NCBI GenBank assembly: GCA_964017235.1
Contig: OZ024940.1
Span: forward strand, 868,001 to 932,000
Reading direction: 5' to 3'
Origin: Sabellastarte sp. h YS-2021
Lineage: Eukaryota > Annelida > Polychaeta > Sabellida > Sabellidae
Length of the DNA stretch: 64,000 nucleotides
Shown here: positions 38,301 to 50,416 of the stretch, one piece after another
Layout of the letters: each line of letters opens with the position of its first letter
Position numbering within the stretch: the first letter of the stretch is position 1
Made by a program: the position numbers and the translations under genes
Notes under the pieces: generated by a model
What the model saw: only the letters and a program-made list of their open reading frames with translations
What the model was told of the DNA's origin: nothing
The model's database searches: none

Positions 38301-39349
38301 GGGTCTAAAGACCTTAAGTTGGCAGATATGAGCAGAAACAGTATTTCCCATTGATTTTAAATGGGGAATTTGTCATGCATACACACTAGTACAGTTGCCT
38401 TACCACCGAGTACGCCAAATTTGGACGTTCCGAGGGACACCAATTTTTTTCCACCAATAGATAGAGGGGTCCAGTCTGAGTCTATACAATATAACAGGGT
38501 AGGGTCTAAAGACCTTAAATCGGCAGATATGAGCAGAAACAGTATTTCCCATTGATTTTAAATGGGGAATTTGTCATACATGTGTAGATGCCTTACCATC
38601 GAGTACGCCAAATTTGGTCGTTCCGAGGGACACCAATTTTTTTCCACCAATGGATGGAGGGGTCCAGTCTGAGTCTATACAATATAACAGGGTAGGGTCT
38701 AAAGACCTTAAGTTGGCAGATATGAGCAGAAACAGTATTTCCCATTGATTTTAAATGGGGAATTTGTCATGCATACACACTAGTACAGTTGCCTTACCAC
38801 CGAGTACGCCAAATTTGGTCGTTCCGAGGGACACCAATTTTTTTCCACCAATAGATAGAGGGGTCCAGTCTGAGTCTATACAATATAACAGGGTAGGGTC
38901 TAAAGACCTTAAATCGGCAGATATGAGCAGAAACAGTATTTCCCATTGATTTTAAATGGGGAATTTGTCATGCATACACACTAGTACAGTTGCCTTACCA
39001 CCGAGTACGCCAAATTTGGACGTTCCGAGGGACACCAATTTTTTTCCACCAATAGATAGAGGGGTCCAGTCTGAGTCTATACAATATAACAGGGTAGGGT
39101 CTAAAGACCTTAAGTTGGCAGATATGAGCAGAAACAGTATTTCCCATTGATTTTAAATGGGGAATTTGTCATACATGTGTAGATGCCTTACCATCAAGTA
39201 CGCCAAATTTGGTCGTTCCGAGGGACACCAATTTTTTTCCACCAATGGATGGAGGGGTCCAGTCTGAGTCTATACAATATAACAGGGTAGGGTCTAAAGA
39301 CCTTAAGTTGGCAGATATGAGCAGAAACAGTATTTCCCATTGATTTTAA
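35394..39349 (+). repeat. 1978-bp 10-mer HOR, two tandem copies (left group)
   Basis: The copies are 35394-37371 and 37372-39349. The B after the first two A monomers carries TTCCAAGGG (35796, 37774). In the second copy the fourth monomer (37967) begins AAGGGG and has GTTGCATTACC and TTTCCAATTG. Its ninth monomer (38956) is CTTAAGTTGG type, and its last B (39157) has CATCAAG, marking the change to the next block. 36383 has the private change GAGTCTTTACA. Confidence 0.88.
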
Positions 39350-40337
39350 ATGGGGAATTTGTCATGCATACACACTAGTACAGTTGCCTTACCACCGAGT
39401 ACGCCAAATTTGGACGTTTCGAGGGACACCAATTTTTTTCCACCAATAGATACAGGGGTCCAGTCTGAGTCTATACAATATAACAGGGTAGGGTCTAAAG
39501 ACCTTAATGTGGCAGATATGAGCAGAAACAGTATTTCCCATTGATTTTAAATGGGGAATTTGTCATACATGTGTAGATGCCTTACCATCGAGTACGCCAA
39601 ATTTGGTCGTTCCGAAGGACACCAATTTTTTCCACCAATGGATGGAGGGGTCCAGTCTGAGTCTATACAATACAACAGGGTAGGGTCTAAAGACCTTAAG
39701 TTGGCAGATATGAGCAGAAACAGTATTTCCCATTGATTTTAAATGGGGAATTTGTCATGCATACACACTAGTACAGTTGCCTTACCACCGAGTACGCCAA
39801 ATTTGGACGTTCGGAGGGACACCAATTTTTTTCCACCAATAGATAGAAGGGTCCAGTCTGAGTCTATACAATATAACAGGGTAGGATCTAAAGACCTTAA
39901 GTTGGCAGATATGAGCAGAAACAGTATTTGCCATTGATTTTAAATGGGGAATTTGTCATGCATACACACTAGTACAGTTGCCTTACCACCGAGTACACCA
40001 AATTTGGACGTTCCGAGGGACACCAATTTTTTTCCACCAATAGATAGAGGGGTCCAGTCTGAGTCTATACAATATAACAGGGTAGGGTCTAAAGACCTTA
40101 AATCGGCAGATATGAGCAGAAACAGTATTTCCCATTGATTTTAAATGGGGAATTTGTCATACATGTGTAGATGCCTTACCACCGAGTACGCCAAATTTGG
40201 TCGTTCCGAGGGACACCAATTTTTTTCCACCAATAGATAGAGGGGTCCAGTCTGAGTCTGTACAATATAACAGGGTAGGGTCTAAAGACCTTAAGTTGGC
40301 AGATATGATCAGAAACAGTATTTCCCATTGATTTTAA
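39350..40337 (+). repeat. Block of GTTTCGAGG, T6 and GTTCGGAGG monomers
   Basis: Order: A(GTTTCGAGG, GATACAGGGG), C of the GATGCC sub-lineage (39551), A(GTTCGGAGG, GGATCTAAAG, TTTGCCATTG; 39743), A(GTACACC; 39944), and a hybrid B (40145) with ACCACCGAG, CAATAGATAG, GAGTCTGTAC and ATGATCAG. The same set recurs at 62285-63272 with an offset of 22,935 bp. C 39551 has a private GAAGGACACC. Confidence 0.85.
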
Positions 40338-40538
40338 ATGGGGAATTTGTCATGTATACACACTAGTACAGTTGCCTTACCACCGAGTACGCCAAATTTG
40401 GTCGTTCCGAGGGACACCAATTTTTTTCCACCAATAGATAGAGGGGTCCAGTCTGAGTCTATACAATATAACAGGGTAGGGTCTAAAGACCTTAAATCGG
40501 CAGATATGAGCAGAAACTGTATTTCCCATTGATTTTAA

Positions 40539-40924
40539 ATGGGGAATTTGTCATACATGTGTAGATGCCTTACCACCCAGTACGCCAAATTTGGTCGTTC
40601 CGAGGGACACCAATTTTTTTCCACCAATAGATAGAGGGGTCCAGTCTGAGTCTATACAATATAACAGGGTAGGGTCTAAAGACCTTACATCGGCAGATAT
40701 GAGCAGAAACAGTATTTCCCATTGATTTTAAATGGGGAATTTGTCATACATGTGTAGATGCCTTACCATCGAGTACGCCAAATTTGGTCGTTCCGAGGGA
40801 CACCAATTTTTTTCCACCAATAGATAGAGGGGTCCAGTCTGAGTCTATACAATATAACAGGGTAGGGTCTAAAGACCTTAATGTGGCAGATATGAGCAGA
40901 AACAGTATTTCCCATTGATTTTAA
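40539..40924 (+). repeat. Pair of adjacent hybrid B/A monomers
   Basis: Two 193-bp monomers in a row start with the B block but have A-type CAATAGATAGAGG. The first also has ACCACCCAG and CTTACATCGG; the second has CTTAATGTGG. The pair recurs at 42123, 44502, 48062 and 63474. With 725, 6465, 40145 and 63080 they make 14 hybrids among 106 B-length monomers. They are the only places, with 725/918, where B-length monomers are adjacent. Confidence 0.83.
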
Positions 40925-41921
40925 ATGGGGAATTTGTCATGCATACACACTAGTACAGTTGCCTTACCACCGAGTACGCCAAATTTGGACGTTCCGAGGG
41001 ACACCAATTTTTTTCCACCAATAGATAGAGGGGTCCAGTCTGAGTCTATACAATATAACAGGGTAGGGTCTAAAGACCTTAAGTTGGCAGATATGAGCAG
41101 AAACAGTATTTCCCATTGATTTTAAATGGGGAATTTGTCATACATGTGTAGATGCCTTACCATCAAGTACGCCAAATTTGGTCGTTCCGAGGGACACCAA
41201 TGTTTTTCCACCAATGGATGGAGGGGTCCAGTCTGAGTCTATACAATATAACAGGGTAGGGTCTAAAGACCTTAAGTTGGCAGATATGAGCAGAAACAGT
41301 ATTTCCCATTGATTTTAAATGGGGAATTTGTCATGCATACACACTAGTACAGTTGCCTTACCACCGAGTACGCCAAATTTGGACGTTCCGAGGGACACCA
41401 ATTTTTTTCCACCAATAGATACAGGGGTCCAGTCTGAGTCTATACAATATAACAGGGTAGGGTCTAAAGACCTTAATGTGGCAGATATGAGCAGAAACAG
41501 TATTTCCCATTGATTTTAAATGGGGAATTTGTCATGCATACACACTAGTACAGTTGCCTTACCACCGAGTACGCCAAATTTGGACGTTCCGAGGGACACC
41601 AATTTTTTTCCACCAATAGATAGAGGGGTCCAGTCTGAGTCTATACAATATAACAGGGTAGGGTCTAAAGACCTTAAATCGGCAGATATGAGCAGAAACA
41701 GTATTTCCCATTGATTTTAAATGGGGAATTTGTCATGCATACACACTAGTACAGTTGCCTTACCACCGAGTACGCCAAATTTGGACGTTCCGAGGGACAC
41801 CAATTTTTTTCCACCAATAGATAGAGGGGTCCAGTCTGAGTCTATACAATATAACAGGGTAGGGTCTAAAGACCTAAATGTGGCAGATATGAGCAGAAAC
41901 AGTATTTCCCATTGATTTTAA

Positions 41922-42122
41922 ATGGGGAATTTGTCATGCATACACACTAGTACAGTTGCCTTACCACCGAGTACGCCAAATTTGGACGTTCCGAGGGACA
42001 CCAATTTTTTTCCACCAATAGATAGAGGGGTCCAGTCTGAGTCTATACAATATAACAGGGTAGGGTCTAAAGACCTTAAATCGGCAGATATGAGCAGAAA
42101 CTGTATTTCCCATTGATTTTAA
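41922..42122 (+). repeat. Chimeric A monomer at the 1584-bp duplication junction
   Basis: The 5' half has GCCAAATTTGGACG and GTCATGCAT like the A at 43506. The 3' half has CTTAAATCGG and AAACTGTATTTCC like the A at 40338, which itself has GTCATGTATAC and GGTCGTT. An exchange inside this monomer joins the end of one 8-mer to the start of the next. Confidence 0.75.
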
Positions 42123-45100
42123 ATGGGGAATTTGTCATACATGTGTAGATGCCTTACCACCCAGTACGCCAAATTTGGTCGTTCCGAGGGACACCAATTT
42201 TTTTCCACCAATAGATAGAGGGGTCCAGTCTGAGTCTATACAATATAACAGGGTAGGGTCTAAAGACCTTACATCGGCAGATATGAGCAGAAACAGTATT
42301 TCCCATTGATTTTAAATGGGGAATTTGTCATACATGTGTAGATGCCTTACCATCGAGTACGCCAAATTTGGTCGTTCCGAGGGACACCAATTTTTTTCCA
42401 CCAATAGATAGAGGGGTCCAGTCTGAGTCTATACAATATAACAGGGTAGGGTCTAAAGACCTTAATGTGGCAGATATGAGCAGAAACAGTATTTCCCATT
42501 GATTTTAAATGGGGAATTTGTCATGCATACACACTAGTACAGTTGCCTTACCACCGAGTACGCCAAATTTGGACGTTCCGAGGGACACCAATTTTTTTCC
42601 ACCAATAGATAGAGGGGTCCAGTCTGAGTCTATACAATATAACAGGGTAGGGTCTAAAGACCTTAAGTTGGCAGATATGAGCAGAAACAGTATTTCCCAT
42701 TGATTTTAAATGGGGAATTTGTCATACATGTGTAGATGCCTTACCATCAAGTACGCCAAATTTGGTCGTTCCGAGGGACACCAATGTTTTTCCACCAATG
42801 GATGGAGGGGTCCAGTCTGAGTCTATACAATATAACAGGGTAGGGTCTAAAGACCTTAAGTTGGCAGATATGAGCAGAAACAGTATTTCCCATTGATTTT
42901 AAATGGGGAATTTGTCATGCATACACACTAGTACAGTTGCCTTACCACCGAGTACGCCAAATTTGGACGTTCCGAGGGACACCAATTTTTTTCCACCAAT
43001 AGATACAGGGGTCCAGTCTGAGTCTATACAATATAACAGGGTAGGGTCTAAAGACCTTAATGTGGCAGATATGAGCAGAAACAGTATTTCCCATTGATTT
43101 TAAATGGGGAATTTGTCATGCATACACACTAGTACAGTTGCCTTACCACCGAGTACGCCAAATTTGGACGTTCCGAGGGACACCAATTTTTTTCCACCAA
43201 TAGATAGAGGGGTCCAGTCTGAGTCTATACAATATAACAGGGTAGGGTCTAAAGACCTTAAATCGGCAGATATGAGCAGAAACAGTATTTCCCATTGATT
43301 TTAAATGGGGAATTTGTCATGCATACACACTAGTACAGTTGCCTTACCACCGAGTACGCCAAATTTGGACGTTCCGAGGGACACCAATTTTTTTCCACCA
43401 ATAGATAGAGGGGTCCAGTCTGAGTCTATACAATATAACAGGGTAGGGTCTAAAGACCTTAATGTGGCAGATATGAGCAGAAACAGTATTTCCCATTGAT
43501 TTTAAATGGGGAATTTGTCATGCATACACACTAGTACAGTTGCCTTACCACCGAGTACGCCAAATTTGGACGTTCCGAGGGACACCAATTTTTTTCCACC
43601 AATAGATAGAGGGGTCCAGTCTGAGTCTATACAATATAACAGGGTAGGGTCTAAAGATCTCAATGTGGCAGATATGACCAGAAACAGTATTTCCCATTGA
43701 TTTTAAATGGGGAATTTGTCATACATGTGTAGATACCTTACCATCGAGTACGCCAAATTTGGTCGTTCCGAGGGACACCAATTTTTTCCACCAATGGATG
43801 GAGGGGTCCAGTCTGAGTCTATACAATACAACAGGGTAGGGTCTAAAGACCTTAAGTTGGCAGATATGAGCAGAAACAGTATTTCCCATTGATTTTAAAT
43901 TGGGAATTTGTCATGCATACACACTAGTACAGTTGCCTTACCACCGAGTACGCCAAATTTGGACGTTCGGAGGGACACCAATTTTTTTCCACCAATAGAT
44001 AGAAGGGTCCAGTCTGAGTCTATACAATATAACAGGGTAGGATCTAAAGACCTTAAGTTGGCAGATATGAGCAGAAACAGTATTTCCCATTGATTTTAAA
44101 TTGGGAATTTGTCATGCATACACACTAGTACAGTTGCCTTACCACCGAGTACACCAAATTTGGACGTTCCGAGGGACACCAATTTTTTTCCACCAATAGA
44201 TAGAGGGGTCCAGTCTGAGTCTGTACAATATAACAGGGTAGGGTCTAAAGACCTTAAGTTGGCAGATATGATCAGAAACAGTATTTCCCATTGATTTTAA
44301 ATGGGGAATTTGTCATGTATACACACTAGTACAGTTGCCTTACCACCGAGTACTCCAAATTTGGTCGTTCCGAGGGACACCAATTTTTTTCCACCAATAG
44401 ATAGAGGGGTCCAGTCTGAGTCTATACAATATAACAGGGTAGGGTCTAAAGACCTTAAATCGGCAGATATGAGCAGAAACTGTATTTCCCATTGATTTTA
44501 AATGGGGAATTTGTCATACATGTGTAGATGCCTTACCACCCAGTACGCCAAATTTGGTCGTTCCGAGGGACACCAATTTTTTTCCACCAATAGATAGAGG
44601 GGTCCAGTCTGAGTCTACACAATATAACAGGGTAGCGTCTAAAGACCTTACATCGGCAGATATGAGCAGAAACAGTATTTCCCATTGATTTTAAATGGGG
44701 AATTTGTCATACATGTGTAGATGCCTTACCATCGAGTACGCCAAATTTGGTCGTTCCGAGGGACACCAATTTTTTTCCACCAATAGATAGAGGGGTCCAG
44801 TCTGAGTCTATACAATATAACAGGGTAGGGTCTAAAGACCTTAATGTGGCAGATATGAGCAGAAACAGTATTTCCCATTGATTTTAAATGGGGAATTTGT
44901 CATGCATACACACTAGTACAGTTGCCTTACCACCGAGTACGCCAAATTTGGACGTTCCGAGGGACACCAATTTTTTTCCACCAATAGATAGAGGGGTCCA
45001 GTCTGAGTCTATACAATATAACAGGGTAGGGTCTAAAGACCTTAAGTTGGCAGATATGAGCAGAAACAGTATTTCCCATTGATTTTAAATGGGGAATTTG

Positions 45101-45482
45101 TCATACATGTGTAGATGCCTTACCATCAAGTACGCCAAATTTGGTCGTTCCGAGGGACACCAATTTTTTTCCACCAATGGATGGAGGGGTCCAGTCTGAG
45201 TCTATACAATATAACAGGGTAGGGTCTAAAGACCTTAAGTTGGCAGATATGAGCAGAAACAGTATTTCCCATTGATTTTAAATGGGGAATTTGTCATGCA
45301 TACACACTAGTACAGTTGCCTTACCACCGAGTACGCCAAATTTGGACGTTTCGAGGGACACCAATTTTTTTCCACCAATAGATACAGGGGTCCAGTCTGA
45401 GTCTATACAATATAACAGGGTAGGGTCTAAAGACCTTAATGTGGCAGATATGAGCAGAAACAGTATTTCCCATTGATTTTAA

Positions 45483-45674
45483 ATGGGGAATTTGTCATAC
45501 ATGTGTAGATGCCTTACCATCGAGTACGCCAAATTTGGTCGTTCCGAGGGACACCAATTTTTTCCACCAATGGATGGAGGGGTCCAGTCTGAGTCTATAC
45601 AATACAACAGGGTAGGGTCTAAAGACCTTAATGTGGCAGATATGACCAGAAACAGTATTTCCCATTGATTTTAA
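45483..45674 (+). repeat. Chimeric C monomer with A-type 3' end
   Basis: The 5' part is the GATGCC C sub-lineage (T6, CAATGGATGG, ATACAACAGG) as at 39551 and 62486. The 3' part has CTTAATGTGG and ATGACCAG, typical of A monomers that precede a GTACGAC B, and such a B (45675) does follow. It joins the GTTTCGAGG block to a segment of the 10-mer. The duplicate is 49043-49234. Confidence 0.78.
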
Positions 45675-46261
45675 ATGGGGAATTTGTCATACATGTGTAG
45701 ATGCCTTACCATCGAGTACGACAAATTTGGTCGTTCCGAGGGACACCAATTTTTTTCCACCAATGGATGGAGGGGTCCAGTCTGAGTCTATACAATATAA
45801 CAGGGTAGGGTCTAAAGACCTTAAGTTGGCAGATATGAGCAGAAACAGTATTTCCCATTGATTTTAAATGGGGAATTTGTCATGCATACACACTAGTACA
45901 GTTGCCTTACCACCGAGTACGCCAAATTTGGACGTTCCGAGGGACACCAATTTTTTTCCACCAATAGATAGAGGGGTCCAGTCTGAGTCTATACAATATA
46001 ACAGGGTAGGGTCTAAAGACCTTAAATCGGCAGATATGAGCAGAAACAGTATTTCCCATTGATTTTAAATGGGGAATTTGTCATACATGTGTAGATGCCT
46101 TACCATCGAGTACGCCAAATTTGGTCGTTCCGAGGGACACCAATTTTTTTCCACCAATGGATGGAGGGGTCCAGTCTGAGTCTATATAATATAACAGGGT
46201 AGGGTCTAAAGACCTTAAGTTGGCAGATATGAGCAGAAACAGTATTTCCCATTGATTTTAA

Positions 46262-46462
46262 ATGGGGAATTTGTCATGCATACACACTAGTACAGTTGCC
46301 TTACCACCGAGTACGCCAAATTTGGTCGTTCCGAGGGACACCAATTTTTTTCCACCAATAGATAGAGGGGTCCAGTCTGAGTCTATACAATATAACAGGG
46401 TAGGGTCTAAAGACCTTAAGTTGGCAGATATGAGCAGAAACAGTATTTCCCATTGATTTTAA
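46262..46462 (+). repeat. Chimeric A monomer at the 3560-bp duplication junction
   Basis: The 5' half (GGTCGTT, A-type) matches 49822, while the 3' half (CTTAAGTTGG, ATGAGCAG) matches the B at 42710 that precedes the first copy. An in-register exchange between those two positions creates the 3560-bp tandem pair and leaves exactly this hybrid. Confidence 0.8.
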
Positions 46463-49400
46463 ATGGGGAATTTGTCATGCATACACACTAGTACAGTTGC
46501 CTTACCACCGAGTACGCCAAATTTGGACGTTCCGAGGGACACCAATTTTTTTCCACCAATAGATACAGGGGTCCAGTCTGAGTCTATACAATATAACAGG
46601 GTAGGGTCTAAAGACCTTAATGTGGCAGATATGAGCAGAAACAGTATTTCCCATTGATTTTAAATGGGGAATTTGTCATGCATACACACTAGTACAGTTG
46701 CCTTACCACCGAGTACGCCAAATTTGGACGTTCCGAGGGACACCAATTTTTTTCCACCAATAGATAGAGGGGTCCAGTCTGAGTCTATACAATATAACAG
46801 GGTAGGGTCTAAAGACCTTAAATCGGCAGATATGAGCAGAAACAGTATTTCCCATTGATTTTAAATGGGGAATTTGTCATGCATACACACTAGTACAGTT
46901 GCCTTACCACCGAGTACGCCAAATTTGGACGTTCCGAGGGACACCAATTTTTTTCCACCAATAGATAGAGGGGTCCAGTCTGAGTCTATACAATATAACA
47001 GGGTAGGGTCTAAAGACCTTAATGTGGCAGATATGAGCAGAAACAGTATTTCCCATTGATTTTAAATGGGGAATTTGTCATGCATACACACTAGTACAGT
47101 TGCCTTACCACCGAGTACGCCAAATTTGGACGTTCCGAGGGACACCAATTTTTTTCCACCAATAGATAGAGGGGTCCAGTCTGAGTCTATACAATATAAC
47201 AGGGTAGGGTCTAAAGATCTCAATGTGGCAGATATGACCAGAAACAGTATTTCCCATTGATTTTAAATGGGGAATTTGTCATACATGTGTAGATACCTTA
47301 CCATCGAGTACGCCAAATTTGGTCGTTCCGAGGGACACCAATTTTTTCCACCAATGGATGGAGGGGTCCAGTCTGAGTCTATACAATACAACAGGGTAGG
47401 GTCTAAAGACCTTAAGTTGGCAGATATGAGCAGAAACAGTATTTCCCATTGATTTTAAATTGGGAATTTGTCATGCATACACACTAGTACAGTTGCCTTA
47501 CCACCGAGTACGCCAAATTTGGACGTTCGGAGGGACACCAATTTTTTTCCACCAATAGATAGAAGGGTCCAGTCTGAGTCTATACAATATAACAGGGTAG
47601 GATCTAAAGACCTTAAGTTGGCAGATATGAGCAGAAACAGTATTTCCCATTGATTTTAAATTGGGAATTTGTCATGCATACACACTAGTACAGTTGCCTT
47701 ACCACCGAGTACACCAAATTTGGACGTTCCGAGGGACACCAATTTTTTTCCACCAATAGATAGAGGGGTCCAGTCTGAGTCTGTACAATATAACAGGGTA
47801 GGGTCTAAAGACCTTAAGTTGGCAGATATGATCAGAAACAGTATTTCCCATTGATTTTAAATGGGGAATTTGTCATGTATACACACTAGTACAGTTGCCT
47901 TACCACCGAGTACTCCAAATTTGGTCGTTCCGAGGGACACCAATTTTTTTCCACCAATAGATAGAGGGGTCCAGTCTGAGTCTATACAATATAACAGGGT
48001 AGGGTCTAAAGACCTTAAATCGGCAGATATGAGCAGAAACTGTATTTCCCATTGATTTTAAATGGGGAATTTGTCATACATGTGTAGATGCCTTACCACC
48101 CAGTACGCCAAATTTGGTCGTTCCGAGGGACACCAATTTTTTTCCACCAATAGATAGAGGGGTCCAGTCTGAGTCTACACAATATAACAGGGTAGCGTCT
48201 AAAGACCTTACATCGGCAGATATGAGCAGAAACAGTATTTCCCATTGATTTTAAATGGGGAATTTGTCATACATGTGTAGATGCCTTACCATCGAGTACG
48301 CCAAATTTGGTCGTTCCGAGGGACACCAATTTTTTTCCACCAATAGATAGAGGGGTCCAGTCTGAGTCTATACAATATAACAGGGTAGGGTCTAAAGACC
48401 TTAATGTGGCAGATATGAGCAGAAACAGTATTTCCCATTGATTTTAAATGGGGAATTTGTCATGCATACACACTAGTACAGTTGCCTTACCACCGAGTAC
48501 GCCAAATTTGGACGTTCCGAGGGACACCAATTTTTTTCCACCAATAGATAGAGGGGTCCAGTCTGAGTCTATACAATATAACAGGGTAGGGTCTAAAGAC
48601 CTTAAGTTGGCAGATATGAGCAGAAACAGTATTTCCCATTGATTTTAAATGGGGAATTTGTCATACATGTGTAGATGCCTTACCATCAAGTACGCCAAAT
48701 TTGGTCGTTCCGAGGGACACCAATTTTTTTCCACCAATGGATGGAGGGGTCCAGTCTGAGTCTATACAATATAACAGGGTAGGGTCTAAAGACCTTAAGT
48801 TGGCAGATATGAGCAGAAACAGTATTTCCCATTGATTTTAAATGGGGAATTTGTCATGCATACACACTAGTACAGTTGCCTTACCACCGAGTACGCCAAA
48901 TTTGGACGTTTCGAGGGACACCAATTTTTTTCCACCAATAGATACAGGGGTCCAGTCTGAGTCTATACAATATAACAGGGTAGGGTCTAAAGACCTTAAT
49001 GTGGCAGATATGAGCAGAAACAGTATTTCCCATTGATTTTAAATGGGGAATTTGTCATACATGTGTAGATGCCTTACCATCGAGTACGCCAAATTTGGTC
49101 GTTCCGAGGGACACCAATTTTTTCCACCAATGGATGGAGGGGTCCAGTCTGAGTCTATACAATACAACAGGGTAGGGTCTAAAGACCTTAATGTGGCAGA
49201 TATGACCAGAAACAGTATTTCCCATTGATTTTAAATGGGGAATTTGTCATACATGTGTAGATGCCTTACCATCGAGTACGACAAATTTGGTCGTTCCGAG
49301 GGACACCAATTTTTTTCCACCAATGGATGGAGGGGTCCAGTCTGAGTCTATACAATATAACAGGGTAGGGTCTAAAGACCTTAAGTTGGCAGATATGAGC

Positions 49401-50416
49401 AGAAACAGTATTTCCCATTGATTTTAAATGGGGAATTTGTCATGCATACACACTAGTACAGTTGCCTTACCACCGAGTACGCCAAATTTGGACGTTCCGA
49501 GGGACACCAATTTTTTTCCACCAATAGATAGAGGGGTCCAGTCTGAGTCTATACAATATAACAGGGTAGGGTCTAAAGACCTTAAATCGGCAGATATGAG
49601 CAGAAACAGTATTTCCCATTGATTTTAAATGGGGAATTTGTCATACATGTGTAGATGCCTTACCATCGAGTACGCCAAATTTGGTCGTTCCGAGGGACAC
49701 CAATTTTTTTCCACCAATGGATGGAGGGGTCCAGTCTGAGTCTATATAATATAACAGGGTAGGGTCTAAAGACCTTAAGTTGGCAGATATGAGCAGAAAC
49801 AGTATTTCCCATTGATTTTAAATGGGGAATTTGTCATGCATACACACTAGTACAGTTGCCTTACCACCGAGTACGCCAAATTTGGTCGTTCCGAGGGACA
49901 CCAATTTTTTTCCACCAATAGATAGAGGGGTCCAGTCTGAGTCTATACAATATAACAGGGTAGGGTCTAAAGACCTTAAATCGGCAGATATGAGCAGAAA
50001 CAGTATTTCCCATTGATTTTAAATGGGGAATTTGTCATGCATACACACTAGTACAGTTGCCTTACCACCGAGTACGCCAAATTTGGACGTTCCGAGGGAC
50101 ACCAATTTTTTTCCACCAATAGATAGAGGGGTCCAGTCTGAGTCTATACAATATAACAGGGTAGGGTCTAAAGACCTTAATGTGGCAGATATGACCAGAA
50201 ACAGTATTTCCCATTGATTTTAAATGGGGAATTTGTCATACATGTGTAGATACCTTAGCATCGAGTACGCCAAATTTGGTCGTTCCGAGGGACACCAATT
50301 TTTTTCCACCAATGGATGGAGGGGTCCAGTCTGAGTCTATACAATACAACAGGGTAGGGTCTAAAGACCTTAAGTTGGCAGATATGAGCACAAACAGTAT
50401 TTCCCATTGATTTTAA

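Larger units (their letters stand above)
40338..43505 (+). repeat. 1584-bp 8-mer, two tandem copies
   Basis: The copies are 40338-41921 and 41922-43505: A(AAACTGTATT), two hybrid B monomers (ACCACCCAG with CTTACATCGG, then a CTTAATGTGG type), A(CTTAAGTTGG), B(CATCAAG, AATGTTTTTCC), A(GATACAGGGG), A(AAATCGG), A(ATGAGCAG). The interrupted T tract AATGTTTTTCC at 41126 and 42710 is found in no other monomer and proves the duplication. Despite equal length this is unrelated in order to the 8-mer at 33810. Confidence 0.9.
42903..50022 (+). repeat. 3560-bp 18-mer HOR, two tandem copies
   Basis: The copies are 42903-46462 and 46463-50022. Shared private markers prove the duplication: ATTGGG monomers (43899, 44100 and 47459, 47660), ACACAATATAAC with GGTAGCGTC (44502, 48062), and TATATAATATAAC (46069, 49629). 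Each copy holds two C monomers. The only clear difference is in the last monomer: 46262 is CTTAAGTTGG type, 49822 is CTTAAATCGG type. Confidence 0.92.
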
